DNA of 64,000 nt from Craterostigma plantagineum (taxonomy: Eukaryota; Streptophyta; Magnoliopsida; Lamiales; Linderniaceae). Below are positions 11,805 to 26,209 of the stretch, piece after piece. The stretch is from the NCBI GenBank assembly GCA_027422505.1, contig JAPQWV010000366.1:124001-188000 (forward strand). The letters are read 5' to 3'. The notes below the pieces were generated by a model that saw only the letters and a list, made by a program, of their open reading frames with translations, was not told the DNA's origin and made no database searches. The first letter of the stretch is position 1; each line of letters starts with the position of its first letter. The translations under genes and the position numbers were made by a program.

Positions 11805-12377
11805 TTAACTCCGGATGAAAAATTCTCTATCCTGTAAAGGGTGAATAGCCCATTTTTCAGGCGAAATAATTTGCTTGAAAATAATTTTACTAAAGGTATA
11901 ACCTCTTTTCAAAGCAGTTTGGGAATTTCCCGCAGTAAAATGTTCAAAATCACATGTTCCTGTGGATTTAAGAATATTTTCATAATTATCACGATTTTTA
12001 TAAAACGATGCTTTACCAAAATACCTTGACATTAAAGTCCAAGGTTCATCGGACCATTTTAAATCTTTGAATTCTAGTAATATTATTCCCTCAGTATGAG
12101 AAATTTTCTCATAGTCAACGTCATCTTCTTCCTCCGCAATTAGTTTAGCGTAAGAAGTTCCTTCATTAGAGGACTTAGCTTTCTGCTTTTTAAATTCAAG
12201 GAATTTCTTATACTCTTCGCCACTCAAAGTATTACTTGAAGAAGTTGAGAGATTTTCTTTAACGAGCTTTCTATTGCCCATTTGAGCAATAACGTTATTG
12301 GCACATCTTCCACCTCTATTAGAGGGGAAATTTCTCCCAGATTGGGACATATCTGCAAATTCATGAAAGAAATTCAC
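11805..12377 (-). pseudogene. C-terminal tail domain of endogenous caulimovirid polyprotein
   Basis: A 190-codon open stretch after RNase H. It contains PWTLMSRYFGKASFY, an EHFTAGNSQT segment and IISPEKWAIHPLQ. Similar uncharacterised domains follow RNase H in some endogenous plant caulimovirids. The upstream join to RNase H is broken. Function unknown. Confidence 0.5.
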
Positions 12378-12399
12378 GAGTTAAAATAATCAGGAAGAC

Positions 12400-12580
12400 T
12401 ATTATCACTTCCTTTCTTATAAATAATTTCATTCAAATGGGGCTAAATGAGCCTGCCATCTCGCAAATATTTGTTTAGAACATCATGGTTAAAATCTTTT
12501 TGAAACATAAATTTTGCAGCTTGACAATCAGTTTTTATTAAAACTTCCGATTATATAATCATCCTGGAATTTAAGAATGC
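12400..12580 (-). pseudogene. RNase H remnant of endogenous caulimovirid
   Basis: Minus-strand translation near 12555-12500 shows IKTDCQAAKFMFQKDF, an RNase H-type stretch with a candidate catalytic Asp, followed near 12430-12470 by a degenerate segment with frameshifts. It lies directly downstream of the RT remnant in viral orientation. Confidence 0.55.
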
Positions 12581-12599
12581 ACTTAACAATAAGTACTTC

Positions 12600-13560
12600 C
12601 CTAGCTATAATAGCGTAATTTTTCTGAGCATTGTTCCATTTCCCGAATATAATCTAAGTAATTTTTCTGAGCATTATTCCATTTCCCCGAATGGAATCTA
12701 ACTAATATTCTTTCTTATCTTCTGGAGAAACTTGTTTTAAAATTCCTCCAAACCTAAATCAGACGCATCAGTCTCTATAATTTTCTGCCAATTAGGGTTA
12801 GCAAGCATAAGACATGGTAAATGCGTAACTTTATTCTTAATTTTCTAATTGCTTCAGTGTGGCTTTGTGTCCGCCAAGGAATCTTTTTCAACCTATCATA
12901 TAAAATATATGTGTCAGACGCAAGATTTTTAATAAGGAGAAATATAATTGAGACTTCCTAAAATCTCTTAAGCTGAGTTTTGTCAAGAATTTGATCTGGA
13001 AATTTAGACGCAAACTCGATACTTCTATTAATAGGATTAACATTGCCCTTTTCAATGGTATGACCCAAAATCTAACTTTAGTTTGAAATAATACCATTTT
13101 TTAACTTGATATAACCAATCGTTTTGAACAATAATTTTCTCAAAATATCAAGATGTTTAAAATGAGTTTCGATATCTTTAGAAAAGATTAAAATATCATC
13201 AATATAAACGATAATAAAATTACTATAGGAATAAAAGTATCCTTCATAATATTTTCAAATTCAGAAGGAGCGTTTTTAAAACCAAAAGGTATTACGTTCT
13301 ACTCAAATTGTCCCATTGGGACTGTAAAAGCAATTTTATATCTATCATTTTCATCTATTTGAATTTGCCAAAAACATTATTTTAAATCAAATTTAGAAAA
13401 AATATTGGCATTAAATAATCTATCTAAAAGATCTTTTTCATTCGGGATAGGATGCCTAATCCATTTGAAAACCTTATTTAATTGTTCATAATTAATAACT
13501 AACATGGTGCTACCCTTTCCTTTTCGGCATGATTATTAACATAAAATGCAGGCACGACCA
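12600..13560 (-). pseudogene. Reverse transcriptase remnant of endogenous caulimovirid
   Basis: Minus-strand translation shows LVINYEQLNKVFKWIRHPIP (about 13500-13440), FSKFDLK then a stop, FWQIQIDENDRYKIAFTVP, a PFGFKNAPSEF block (about 13295-13265) and the catalytic YIDD motif at 13195-13206. Several in-frame stops and frameshifts follow. These motifs are characteristic of caulimovirid RT. Confidence 0.75.
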
Positions 13561-14149
13561 AGGTGATTTTGAAGGTTTTATTGAACCTTTCTGTAAAAGA
13601 GAAGTTATTTTTTTTTACAAAGTTCTAATAATTCAGAATTCATTTGACAAGGACGAGCTTTAGTGGGGATATTTTTCTCACTAAATCTTCTTCGTAGGGT
13701 ATAGTAACAATATGCTTTTTTTCTATTCAAAACTAATTAGGAAGATCGTTGCATAATTGCAACGTAAATTCATTATGTAATAACGTAATTTTTTCTTGTA
13801 ACTTAGGATTCTGGAGTCTATCCTCAATCGTAAGTATACTAATTTCATGCTTAAGGTAATTTACCTGATTTTCTTTTGCCTTAATAAGAATAGAATCCTT
13901 AATTTCATTAAGGATCCAAGAAAAAGGTTCAATATTGAATTCAAAGTACACTTCTTTATTTTCAAAGCTTCCTTTAAATCTATTCGTCAATATTTCTAAT
14001 AGGAAATATTTTCCTAAGAAATGGAGTACCAGAATTACTTGGTTCGTAATATTCTCGACTAGCAGGAATGATGTAGGAATACGAACCTTAGTTTTACAAA
14101 TGAAGGCCTTATGAATTTTATAATTATTTGCAAATTTTCTCCGCTTGCA

Positions 14150-14300
14150 GAGCTAAGAGAATAAGTTGTTTTGTGAAATATTGAGTACGAATTATTCTTT
14201 CCTGAATACAATTTAAATCTGCTCCACTATCAATTAAAGAAATAAGATTTTTTTTGAAAATTTCCGTCAATGAGTAGTGATATTTTTACTAACCATTTTT
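14150..14300 (-). pseudogene. Aspartic protease motif of endogenous caulimovirid
   Basis: Minus strand encodes LISLIDSGADLNCIQE with the D-S-G-A active-site core at 14220-14231. It lies between coat-like and RT remnants, as in caulimovirid polyproteins. The flanking frame is interrupted. Confidence 0.65.
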
Positions 14301-14937
14301 TGAAGTAATTTTCTAATGTAGAAAGAAATTATTATTTTCAATATTTTCAGAAGTAATAGCGAATTCTTCACTAGATTTTGAAGTTTCATCAGAAATTTCT
14401 TTTCCTTTTTCTAATTTAGAAAATCTTATTTCGAGATCTATATAACTTAATTTTAGATTTTTAATTTCAGTTTTTGAGATTCGATATTCCTAAAGTTAAA
14501 TCTCTAATATTAGTAGGAGATTAATTTTTATTGAGTTTTATTTTTGTTATGAAGTATTTTCATTACTTCGCACATACGATAATGTTCAGATTTAGGAATA
14601 ACTTCTTCAGAAGTTTCTTCCTCTTTTTGTATTATTCTGTTAATGATTAAATTTTTTAAATCTAGGTCATCTGTTTCTTTTAATATTTCGAGAAGATTAT
14701 TGTCAAGAACATTGATTTCTTGGAATTGAGATATTATTTGATATAAATTATTATCTTTTAATTCTGATTCTGAACTATCTAAATTCTTAGAACATGGTTG
14801 TCCTATTTGACAGTTTTGGCATTCATCAGATTCTGACGAGATTTCTTCGATGATATTATTTTCCTCATTAGAAGAGGATTTTGATTCACTATCAGATACT
14901 AAAAGAATTTTTGTTAATGTTTCTTTTAATTCGTTAT

Positions 14938-15540
14938 CTATTTTGAGGCTATTAATTTTCTTTGTAGTCCGTCAAGTTTTTGCTTTATGACCAATTTTAC
15001 TGCATTTTCGGCAACAATAGGAAGGAATTTTATTATCTTTTGAGAATTTTTGTTCTCTTTTTTTAGATCTTCGATATTTTTTTTCTCGTATTGTTTAGAA
15101 GAGTATTTTTTAGTTTTGTGTTCTTTACCAGATTGACTCGTAGAAGAGTTTTCCATGCCAAATTGGCCACAGAACTTGCCTAATTGTTTCTTTTCATCTG
15201 GAGAATATCTCTTGACTTCTTTGTTTAACTACATAGAGCTAAACCTGCTTCTATACAGGTTCGTATAAGTTTACCGTAGGTATAGGAGTTATAATCGATA
15301 GTTGATTCTCCTTTCCTAAGATTATTCCTTACTCTTTCTGCAAAGAGTGAAGGTAGGTCATCTATAAATTTAGATTTCCAGTGAGTACTATTTGACTCAT
15401 GGAGTTCCATAAATCGGCTAAGGAAAGCATCTTTATACCATCTAAAGGATGTAAGAGTTTTACACCTAAGATTTTGAAGAAGAGTTCTGATATTTTCAGA
15501 ATTATCAGACCATCGGCCTGTGAAATGTTCGATAATATTT
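14938..15540 (-). pseudogene. Coat-protein-like remnant with CCHC zinc knuckle
   Basis: The segments 15540-15225 (FRWYKDAFLSRFMELHES, DDLPSLFAERVRNNL) and 15156-14938 form the nucleic-acid-binding part of the coat region. A knuckle beginning CCRKCSKIGHKAK sits at about 15020-14970; the expected final Cys is lost. Downstream, Lys/Glu/Asp-rich degenerate sequence leads to the protease. Confidence 0.6.
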
Positions 15541-15554
15541 ACACATAGTGTATA

Positions 15555-15885
15555 AACAGATCTCTTTACTTAAGGAAAAATATCGAAGAAATTTCGTCTT
15601 CATTTAAAGACATTAAAAATTATTTTTTAAAGGATAAAAATGAACTTAAAATAGCTAAAAAACCTTCTCCGAGTGTTCAGCCTCCTCCTGAAATTCTTCA
15701 AGTAAATTTTCAATATGAAAAATTGATTTTAATTTAAAATCAATAATTTCAGGAGGAGGCTGAACACTCGGAGAAGGTTTTTTAGCTATTTTAAGTTCAT
15801 TTTTATCCTTTAAAAAATAATTTTTAATGTCTTTAAATGAAGACGAAATTTCTTCGATATTTTTCCTTAAGTAAAGAGATCTGTT
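15555..15885. repeat. Perfect 141-bp inverted repeat within viral sequence
   Basis: Arms at 15555-15695 and 15745-15885 are exact reverse complements by eye. The 49-bp spacer contains its own 23-bp palindrome (15722-15744, ATTGATTTTAA centre). One arm is the original viral coding sequence and the other an inverted duplicate, creating a long hairpin in the coat region of an otherwise decayed virus. Confidence 0.85.
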
Positions 15886-16239
15886 CTCCTAAAACAATAA
15901 CATACATATTGCATAATTTTGTTCTTTTAAAAGACAATTAATATGACTTATAGTAATTGTAAGCGTATCATTTTCAAATAATTTTGAAAGGCATTAAAAT
16001 TCTAATTTCGTTATCTTTTTCCATTTGAAAACTAGTTTGAGGAGGATAAATTGAGTTCAGATTTTTCCCCGTTGAAAGCTTATAATTTCTTCAAGAACAT
16101 AAATCATATTTTTCAAATATTTTGTCAAAAACCAAGGAATAAAAGGTAAAATTAATTCCTTTTGATAAAGCATTATAAAATTTTCTTGAATAATAATTCT
16201 ATCTTGTTTATTAAAGCTATCAAAGAACCATTTTCGAAA

Positions 16240-16800
16240 AAGTTCTCATTTGGGTTGAAAGAAATATTGTTGAATTTTCTTTCCCGTCGTTGAACCCGGA
16301 CTAAAATCAATTTTGGTTTTTAAATTCAATAAACATAAAAATCCATTTCTGACTCGGTTATTTCCTCGTCTTGATTTTTTAAAAACTCCGTGAACAATAT
16401 TGTCGGACTTAATTCTTAATTCTTCTACGTTATTTTGCAAAAAATCACTAGAAGTTGATTCTTTATTTGATAGGTCGAAGCTCTAGAAGGAGACCTAACT
16501 AAATAGTCGCATGGAGATATATGATAATGAGAAGAGGTTGATCTAGTCATTCTTGACTTAGGAGTTATTGATCTTTGATTTTGTTCGAATTGAATTTGAA
16601 CAATTCCATCAGTTGTTTGTATTATTTGAGTAGGATTATTTTTTATTTTGGGCTGAAGAGGCATGGCTCGTTCAATCCATTTTTTCTGGATATTGTATTT
16701 CTTTTCATTTTATAGATTTTCTGGTTGTAATATTAGATCTACTAAAATTAGTTTCTATAAGAACAGTTTCGTTGATGGGGTTTATCAACGATTTTGCATT
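16240..16800 (-). pseudogene. Upstream polyprotein segment of endogenous caulimovirid next to plastid junction
   Basis: Minus-strand coding-like stretches at 16800-16690 and 16664-16425, then 16440-16246. They include RAMPLQPKIKNN, an IIQTTDGIVQIQFEQNQ run and SPCDYLVRSPSRASTYQ. This is the part of the viral polyprotein immediately before the coat region. The exact domain is not recognised. It ends at the plastid DNA around 16.80 kb. Confidence 0.5.
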
Positions 16801-16809
16801 GTGGAGTAA

Positions 16810-17960
16810 GCGTCTTTTCTGAATGAACTAGAAAGGTTTTTTTATAGTTATCACAATTATAGTTATATGAATAATAGATCCACTAGTGAAGATTGTCGTT
16901 ACATGTATGATACGCAATCTAGTTGGAATAATCACATTAATAGTTGCATTGATAGTTATCTTGAGTCTCAAATCTGTATTGATACGTCCAGTGGAAGTGA
17001 TAGTAGTGACAGTTACATTTCTAGGTGCGTTTTTGATAAACGTAGAACTAATAAGGAAAGAGGGAGATCCAATATACGAACCCGCGTGAGGAGTAGTGAT
17101 TTAACTCTAAGAGAAAGGTATAGTGATCTCGATACAATTCCAAAATATAGGCGGTTGTGGGTTCAATGCGAAAATTGTTATGGATTAATTTATAAGAAAT
17201 TTTTGAAATCAAAACTGAATATTTGTGAACAATGTGGATATCATTTGAAAATGCGTAGTTCTGAAAGAATCGAAACGTTGATTGACCCCGGTACTTGGGA
17301 TCCTATGAATGAAAACATGGTCTCTGCGGATCCCATTACATTTCATTCGGAGGAGGGGCCTTATAAAGATACTATTGATTTTTATCAAAGAAAGACAGGA
17401 TTAACCGAGGCTGTTCAAACAGGCATAGGTCAACTAAATGGTATTCCTGTAGCAATTGGGGTTATGGATTTTCAGTTTATGGGGGGTAGTATGGGATCCG
17501 TAGTCGGCGAGAAAATCACCCGTTTGATTGAGTACGCTGCCAATCAATTTCTACCTCTTATTATAGTGTGCGCTTCGGGGGGGCGCGCATGCAAGAAGGA
17601 AGTTTCAGCTTGATGCAAATGGCTAAAATATTGTCTGCCTTATATGATTATCAATCAAATAAAAAGTTATTTTATGTATCAATCCTTACATCTCCTACTA
17701 CTGGTGGGGTAACAGCTAGTTTTGGTATGTTGGGAGATCTCATTATTGCCGAACCCAATTCCTACGTTGCATTTGCGGGTAAAAGAGTAATTGAACAAAC
17801 ATTGAAGAAAGCAATACCCGAAGATGCACAAGCGGCTGAAGTTTTATTCCAGAAGGGCTTATTCGACCTAATCGTACAGCGTAATCTTTTAAAAAGTGTT
17901 CTAAGTGAATTATTTAAGCTACACGCCTTTGTTCCTTTGAATTCCAATTCAATCAAGTAG
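16810..17960 (+). pseudogene. accD: accD pseudogene (acetyl-CoA carboxylase carboxyltransferase beta subunit), NUPT copy
   Basis: In plastids AccD is the carboxyltransferase beta subunit of acetyl-CoA carboxylase in fatty acid synthesis. Here coding similarity begins at [13 protein letters not shown], without the N-terminus. The C4 zinc finger ([12 protein letters not shown]... CEQC) and the [16 protein letters not shown] core are present. A one-base deletion in the G run at about 17577-17583 (seven G instead of eight) breaks the frame at ASGG. The C-terminal part continues in another frame to a stop at 17958-17960. Confidence 0.9.
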
Positions 17961-18547
17961 AAGGCACTAAGTTCAATTTTTTGATTTATAGCTAACAAGT
18001 AGTTAGCTTGTCGGACTCAAAATAAAAATAAGAATGGAGTTTTCTTTAGTGACCTAAGATCTAATTCTAGAAAGAGTCGAAAGTAGCGGATCAGTCTTTT
18101 TTTAGCTAGATTCCCCATTACTAAACTACCAAAATCCCATTTTCACTAATTGTGTCGCATTCTAATGAATCTTTCGATAATTTGTAAGAAAGTCTTTGTT
18201 TATTAAATTAGAAGACAAGAATAAAACACAAAGAAATGAATAAAAATGATAAAGTTGATTATCATATGTATCTTTCATGTAAAAAGATGAATAAGTCCAT
18301 TTATTTAGTTCTACATTGCTTGCACTTATTCTCTATACTATACTCATTTATTAATAGAGATACTTAGATCTCTATTAATAAAAGAATTAATTAATTCAAT
18401 TAATTGAATTAATTAATAATAACTAATAACTACAAATTCATAATAATTACAATTCTTAATTCGAATTAATTATAATTAGTATTAGTATAAAATATGATAT
18501 TAAAAATAAATAAATAGGTACAAATAGTAAACCAAGGTACCCTTTGT
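17961..18547 (+). other. accD-psaI plastid spacer (NUPT)
   Basis: AT-rich non-coding plastid spacer with ATTAATTAATT-type palindromes at about 18380-18420. No gene seen. Confidence 0.7.
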
Positions 18548-18658
18548 ATGACAACTTTCAATATTCCCTCTATTTTTGTGCCTTTAGTGGGCCTAGTATT
18601 TCCGGCACTTGCAATGGCTTCTTTATTTCTTCATGTTCAAAAAAATAAGATTGTTTAG
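18548..18658 (+). CDS. psaI: psaI, photosystem I subunit VIII (intact frame in NUPT)
   Basis: A 36-codon frame, [20 protein letters not shown] followed by a short hydrophobic helix and a HVQKNKIV tail. This is the usual PsaI length, a single-helix thylakoid subunit of photosystem I. The frame is intact, but in nuclear context without a transit peptide it is not expected to function. Confidence 0.9.
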   Translation: MTTFNIPSIFVPLVGLVFPALAMASLFLHVQKNKIV

Positions 18659-19099
18659 ATCTGAGGGGACCCAATTTTTATCCTTTTTTTTTTTAACTTA
18701 GACTTGTAGCATAACACAGATATTTTTTTTTCAGGAAATATGGTATAACATGTGATTTCCGCCGAACATAGAGGAAAAAGCTCTTATGCTTACAGAAAAC
18801 GATCTATGGGTAAATGAATTCTAGCTAGTTTAAAATAGATCAGGATCACTAAAGGCCTAAAATGTAAAGTTGGTGAAGCTATGTGTATATCAATATGTAT
18901 ATTGGGACCATATGAAGGGTATGTTATTATTTTAGATCTAACCAATTTGATGAATTACTCCTAAAGGTTCACATCAAACTAGTGCTAGTTCACATCAAAC
19001 TAGTGCTAGTTGATGAGAGTTCCTTCAGAAACAAAAAAAGTACAGTCAAAATAATTTGGGGTATTCTCTCAATTCCAAAAAAATGCAATCGGATCAAAT
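18659..19099 (+). other. psaI-ycf4 plastid spacer (NUPT)
   Basis: Non-coding. Contains a short direct repeat of GTTCACATCAAACTAGTGCTA at about 18967-19010. Confidence 0.7.
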
Positions 19100-19654
19100 A
19101 TGAGTTGGCGATCAGAACATATATGGATAGAACTTATAACGGGATCTCGAAAACTAAGTAATTTTTTCTGGGCCCTTATCGTTTTTTTAGGTTCATTAGG
19201 ATTCTTATTAGTTGGAACTTCCAGTTATCTTGGTAGAAATTTGATCTCTTTTGTTCCGTCTCAGCAAATCATTTTTTTTCCACGAGGTATCGTAATGTCT
19301 TTCTACGGTATCGTGGGTATCTTTATTAGTTCCTATTTGTGGTGTACAATTTCCTGGAATGTAGGTAGTGGTTATGATCTTGTCGATAGAAAGGAAGGAA
19401 TGGCGTGTATTTTTCGTTGGGGATTTCCTGGAAAAAATCGTCGCATATTCCTTCGATTACGTATAAAAGATATTCAATCCGTTAGAATAGAAGTTAAAGA
19501 GGGGATTTATGCTCGTCGTGTCTTTTATATGGACATCAGAGGCCGGGGGACTATTCCATTGACCCGTACTGATGAGAATTTGACTCCACGAGAAATTGAA
19601 CAAAAAGCCGCAGAATTGGCCTATTTCTTGCGCGTACCAATTGAAGTCTTTTAA
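19100..19654 (+). CDS. ycf4: ycf4, photosystem I assembly factor (intact frame in NUPT)
   Basis: A 184-codon frame of the usual length, starting [20 protein letters not shown], with two N-terminal membrane helices (about residues 22-44 and 63-85) and a stromal domain ending [12 protein letters not shown]. In plastids Ycf4 helps assemble photosystem I. No stops or frameshifts are visible. Confidence 0.92.
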   Translation: MSWRSEHIWIELITGSRKLSNFFWALIVFLGSLGFLLVGTSSYLGRNLISFVPSQQIIFFPRGIVMSFYGIVGIFISSYLWCTISWNVGSGYDLVDRKEGMACIFRWGFPGKNRRIFLRLRIKDIQSVRIEVKEGIYARRVFYMDIRGRGTIPLTRTDENLTPREIEQKAAELAYFLRVPIEVF

Positions 19655-20372
19655 GAAAAGGAACTGAGGAATGCTTTCTCAACAGGAGGGAAAGATGAAA
19701 GAATCCTGTTTTTCTATAACATAACTTAAGTTGCGAAAGAAAGAGATTTATCTTTTTTTTTTTCCAATGTTTGTTGGGAAGTGATACTTTAAGATGCAAA
19801 TAAATCTTGTAAATTATTTCCTTTTTAGCAATCAAACTTTTTTTTATCCTTTCGTTTGTGTTTCTTACTAAACAATCATGGATTTTCTTAAAAATGATAA
19901 CTGGCCTCATTCCTGTCTTGTTTTGTCGCTCATTTTTTGGTATCTTTTTTCTCCCAATTATTCTATTATTAGCTATGGGGAACCATTGGAATTTTTTCCA
20001 AATATTGGAGATTTTTATTGTTGAAAAGTAATTCTTTCGTCTCAAAATCTCAATAATATTAATTCTTTAGAATATTCATTCTTTAAAGTACTTCTTTCGG
20101 TCATTCATTGAAAGGAAACACTTGTTTGAATTTAATGAATTGAGATATCTGGAAACAATATTTTTGATTATTTCTTTAGTCAAATTCGAAGTAGAGTCTT
20201 AATCTATTTAAGTATTCTTTCTAGATTCAAACAAAACCGCAAATAAAATGGATTCATAGAGTTGATACATTCATAGAGTTGATACCTTGTCTATAACTCA
20301 TGTTTGAAAGAAATATTCGATCACATAGAGTGGACGAATAAAGTGGGTAAATTAAAAATTCACAGGTGAAAA
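19655..20372 (+). other. ycf4-cemA plastid spacer (NUPT)
   Basis: AT-rich non-coding spacer. A minus-strand open stretch at 19551-20045 overlaps ycf4 and has no recognisable product. Confidence 0.65.
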
Positions 20373-21066
20373 ATGGCAAAAAAGAAAAAGAAAGCATTCC
20401 CTCCCTTTTTGTATCTTGTATCGATATTATTTTTGCCCTGGTGGATTTCTCTTTCATTGACTAAAAGTATGGAATCTTGGATTACTAATTGGTCGAATAC
20501 TGGTCGATCCGAAATCTTTTTGAATGATATTCAAGAAAAAAGTATTCTAGAAAAGTTCATAGAATTAGAGGAAATCCTCGTCTTGGACGAAATGATTAAG
20601 GAATATTCCGAGATATATCTACAAAAGTCCTATAGAAATGCACAAAGAAACGATCCAATTAATCAAGATACACAATGAGGATCGTATCCATACGATTGTA
20701 CACTTTTCGACAAATATAATCTGTTTTGTTATTCTAAGTGGTTATTCTATTTTAGGTAATGAAGAACTTGTTATTCTTAACTCTTGGGCTCAGGAATTCA
20801 TATATAATTTAAGTGATACAGTAAAAGCTTTTTTGATTCTTTTATTAACCGATTTATGTATCGGATTTCATTCACCCCACGGTTGGGAACTAATGATTGG
20901 TTCGGTCTACAAAGATTTTGGATTTGTTCATAATGATCAAATTATATCTGGTCTTGTTTCCACTTTTCCAGTTATTCTCGATACTATTTTTAAATACTGG
21001 ATTTTCCGAAATTTAAATCGTGTATCTCCGTCACTTGTAGTTATTTATCATTCAATGAAAGATTGA
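20373..21066 (+). pseudogene. cemA: cemA pseudogene (chloroplast envelope membrane protein), NUPT copy
   Basis: The first frame (20373-20678) begins [20 protein letters not shown] and carries [13 protein letters not shown]. After a frame change near 20625-20640, consistent with a net 2-bp deletion, the C-terminal part continues to 21066 through [32 protein letters not shown] and [14 protein letters not shown]. CemA is an inner-envelope protein linked to proton/inorganic carbon handling. The shift makes this copy non-functional. Confidence 0.9.
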
Positions 21067-22237
<1,171 letters not shown>

Positions 22238-23265
22238 ACTCGCGGATTCATCAACATAAGGTTCGTTAGAACAAAATTATTCTTCTTGTTGTCAATTATG
22301 TATGATAAAAAAAATGACATTCTGAAAACTTTTATTGACTTGTTCTTTTTCCACAAGCTTCGTCAAATCCCCTGTACTGCATTCCTAGTCATAATAGGTA
22401 GATTTTTGTTTGAAGAAGACTATTTTATTTGACTTTAGGACTTTACCACCTCTTTTTAAAATTGGTACGACTATGTTCCTATTGCCAGATTTCAATGCTC
22501 TAAAAGATATCCATTTAATAAAATAAAATTGGGATAGATAAGTAAACGTAAGCGGGAAATAGAACGAACTAAAAATTAGAAATGCGGGGAACAAATAATT
22601 TCAGGAGGCATTATTCGTCTTCCTAGTCTTCGACACAAGAAAGGAGTGTAGAAAATTCCTTTTCTTGTGTCGAAAGAGTAATGATTTTTGATCCTGTTCG
22701 TCAAAATTTCCTAGTCTTGTTTTCGTTTTTCCAGATGTAGCAGAACTTTTTTTTTGTTTGTCCACTACTTTCTTTTTATTGGACGTAATAAATTGAAAAA
22801 CAAAAAAAAAAAGACGGAATTTCCTTTTATTGATTAAATAGAACTTATTCACTCAACTTCTAAAAGATTTTTATTTTTCCGAGCTACTAAAATAAAATTG
22901 AAAAAATAGGGTAAAAAGTCTAGAAAGTATTTGGACGATATCTAATCTATAAAACTAGAAAATAGATAGAATCAAGTAAATTGAGCGATTCCCTAACTTG
23001 GAAAGGACCCATAGGTACTATCAAGATTCAGAGCAGGTGTTCTGAATCAATCAATGAAGTTTATTTTGCAAAAGCATGATCAGAAAAAATAGAATGGAGT
23101 TTTTTGAAACAGCAGAAAAATAAATCGACTTTGTAATTTAGCCGCAAAAAAGACTCTGATTCTTAAGAACCCAACGGGTCCTTTCCCCTCGAATCAAACA
23201 ACCTAAAGAAGGGAATCCCGTTGAGTTCCTACGCTTTCATGTCTACAACTCAATTCATCCAATTC
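22238..23265 (+). other. petA-psbJ plastid spacer (NUPT)
   Basis: About 1 kb of AT-rich spacer. A small stem-loop (TTCTTGTGTCGAA repeated inverted near 22625-22675) is visible. No gene recognised. Confidence 0.65.
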
Positions 23266-23409
<144 letters not shown>

Positions 23410-23524
23410 TCATCAGGTGGTCATGCTAAAGACATAAACAGTCATGGATAATTATGAGATGCGATCTTTCCGAATGGGCTAAGAGAATGCCTAGAATTAT
23501 TATTTAATTTTTTCTTTCGTTTTC

Positions 23525-23782
<258 letters not shown>

Positions 23783-23796
23783 TTGATTATGGCCTC

Positions 23797-24855
<1,059 letters not shown>

Positions 24856-25345
24856 ACTTATTCTTTCAATTGGTATTTTTGTATATATAAAGGCTTATAA
24901 TACATCATATAACATATACATATTACTTCCGATCCTGGAGGCGTTATATCCGTGAGTTTTGACATTTAATGTCAGAGCATCTAATATATTAACGTCATTC
25001 AGTGATAATTGGAGACTCGGATAAACGTTAAAATTGTCTGGGCCATGAGCAAGGCTAGACTGAATTATTCCCATAAGGGATTGTTTCCAGTCGATATTTC
25101 TACTGTCTCTAAGAGCCACTATAAAACCCTCTGGTAAACCTTCTAAAGTCAAAGGCTTAAAGGCAACCTGTACTAACAATTTCTTCATTAGTTTTGACTA
25201 CCTGCTTCAAGCCTAATTTCTCAAAAGTTCATAATTCATAAATCAATTTAATCTATCCTAGGAGTTGTCCAACGATTCAATTTGTCTAAATCTTGAGGGA
25301 TATCATACTCCTCTACAATACTGTTTTTAACAGTATCTTTATGTC
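24856..25345 (-). pseudogene. Movement-protein-like remnant of the same endogenous caulimovirid
   Basis: A minus-strand open stretch at 25188-24895 (FKPLTLEGLPEGFIVALRDS, then a DALTLNVKTHGYN motif) resembles the caulimovirid movement protein. Upstream degenerate sequence (to about 25345) encodes VEEYDIPQDLDKLNRWTTPR. Strand and order are right for it to be the 5' continuation of the virus at 11.8-16.8 kb. Stops and frame breaks make it non-functional. Identification is from motif memory and context only. Confidence 0.5.
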
Positions 25346-25559
25346 TTATCAAATTCATTTGATAAGGACCGTTAAACTACACCTCAACTTCTTAATACCC
25401 CCACCATGGCTCTTAATATATTTGTTTCAAATTTTGATACAAGTAATATTTTTTATATTTTATAACATATGGTGGATATAATATTATATTATATATAATA
25501 ATATATGATTATATACTTTATATAGTAATATATATGTATTGAAAAATAAAAAATAAATA
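25346..25559. other. AT-rich sequence without a gene
   Basis: Dense TATATAATAATATA runs at about 25475-25535. No feature recognised. Confidence 0.5.
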
Positions 25560-25733
25560 TTCGGTTTCTCGGTTCGATTCGGTTTACCGAAGCTATAAAC
25601 CACGAACCGAATTATTTTCGGTTATCAAAATGAACATTGAATACCCAACCCAAAAATTTTGGTCCGATCGGTACGAATCGAAACTTCGGTTTTGGTTCAG
25701 TTCGGTCGATTAACTGACATTTGAACACCCCTA
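25560..25733. mobile_element. Remnant of a hAT-type MITE with CGGTTT-rich end
   Basis: Contains many TTCGGTT words, and its right end read in reverse is TAGGGGTGTTCAAATGTCAG, typical of hAT MITE termini. A matching left terminus was not found, so it is probably truncated. Confidence 0.45.
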
Positions 25734-26209
25734 TCTACGAAAAAGAAGTTTGAAAGAAAACTCTCACTAGAATATGCCCCTTCTGAAGACCTACGTGCAT
25801 GAGACTCGCATGACAGTATGACACTCTAAAATCTTCGAAGGGGTTTCCATCACAATTGTTTGGAGAAAATTGCATAAATAGTTAAGTTTTAAAATTAGTA
25901 TTGCAAAACTAGTTAACTTTTTAAGACTAGTGTAAAACTAATCAATTTTTTTAAAAAAAAATAATTATTTATATTTTCTCTTTTCACCAAAATACTATCT
26001 AAAATTACAATTTTTATTATTATCATCCCACATTAGCGTATAACTTATTAATACCTTTATTTTTAACGGAAATCTACACATAAATACCCAATATGAAAAA
26101 AAAAAAAAATCAGCCACTTAGGTACCATGTCAGAACTATTTTATAGCTAGGTACCTAGTTGAATAAAATTTTTACACTTAGGTACCTAATCACATAAGAT
26201 TACCAAAAT

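Larger units (their letters stand above)
11763..16800 (-). mobile_element. Endogenous caulimovirid (plant pararetrovirus) fragment, coat-protease-RT-RNase H part
   Basis: Reading the minus strand from 16.8 to 11.8 kb gives, in order, an N-terminal polyprotein segment, a coat-like domain with a CCHC knuckle, an aspartic protease motif, reverse transcriptase, RNase H and a C-terminal tail, the order found in Caulimoviridae. The pieces lie in different frames with many stops, so this is a dead, old copy. The tail and domain order suggest a petuvirus-like or related lineage, but placement needs phylogeny. The movement-protein end of the same virus is on the far side of the plastid insertion (24856-25345). 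Confidence 0.75.

Noticed and set aside
19551..20045. 164-codon minus-strand frame near ycf4
   Set aside because: Antisense to ycf4 and plastid spacer; AT-rich Lys/Ile composition with no family resemblance.
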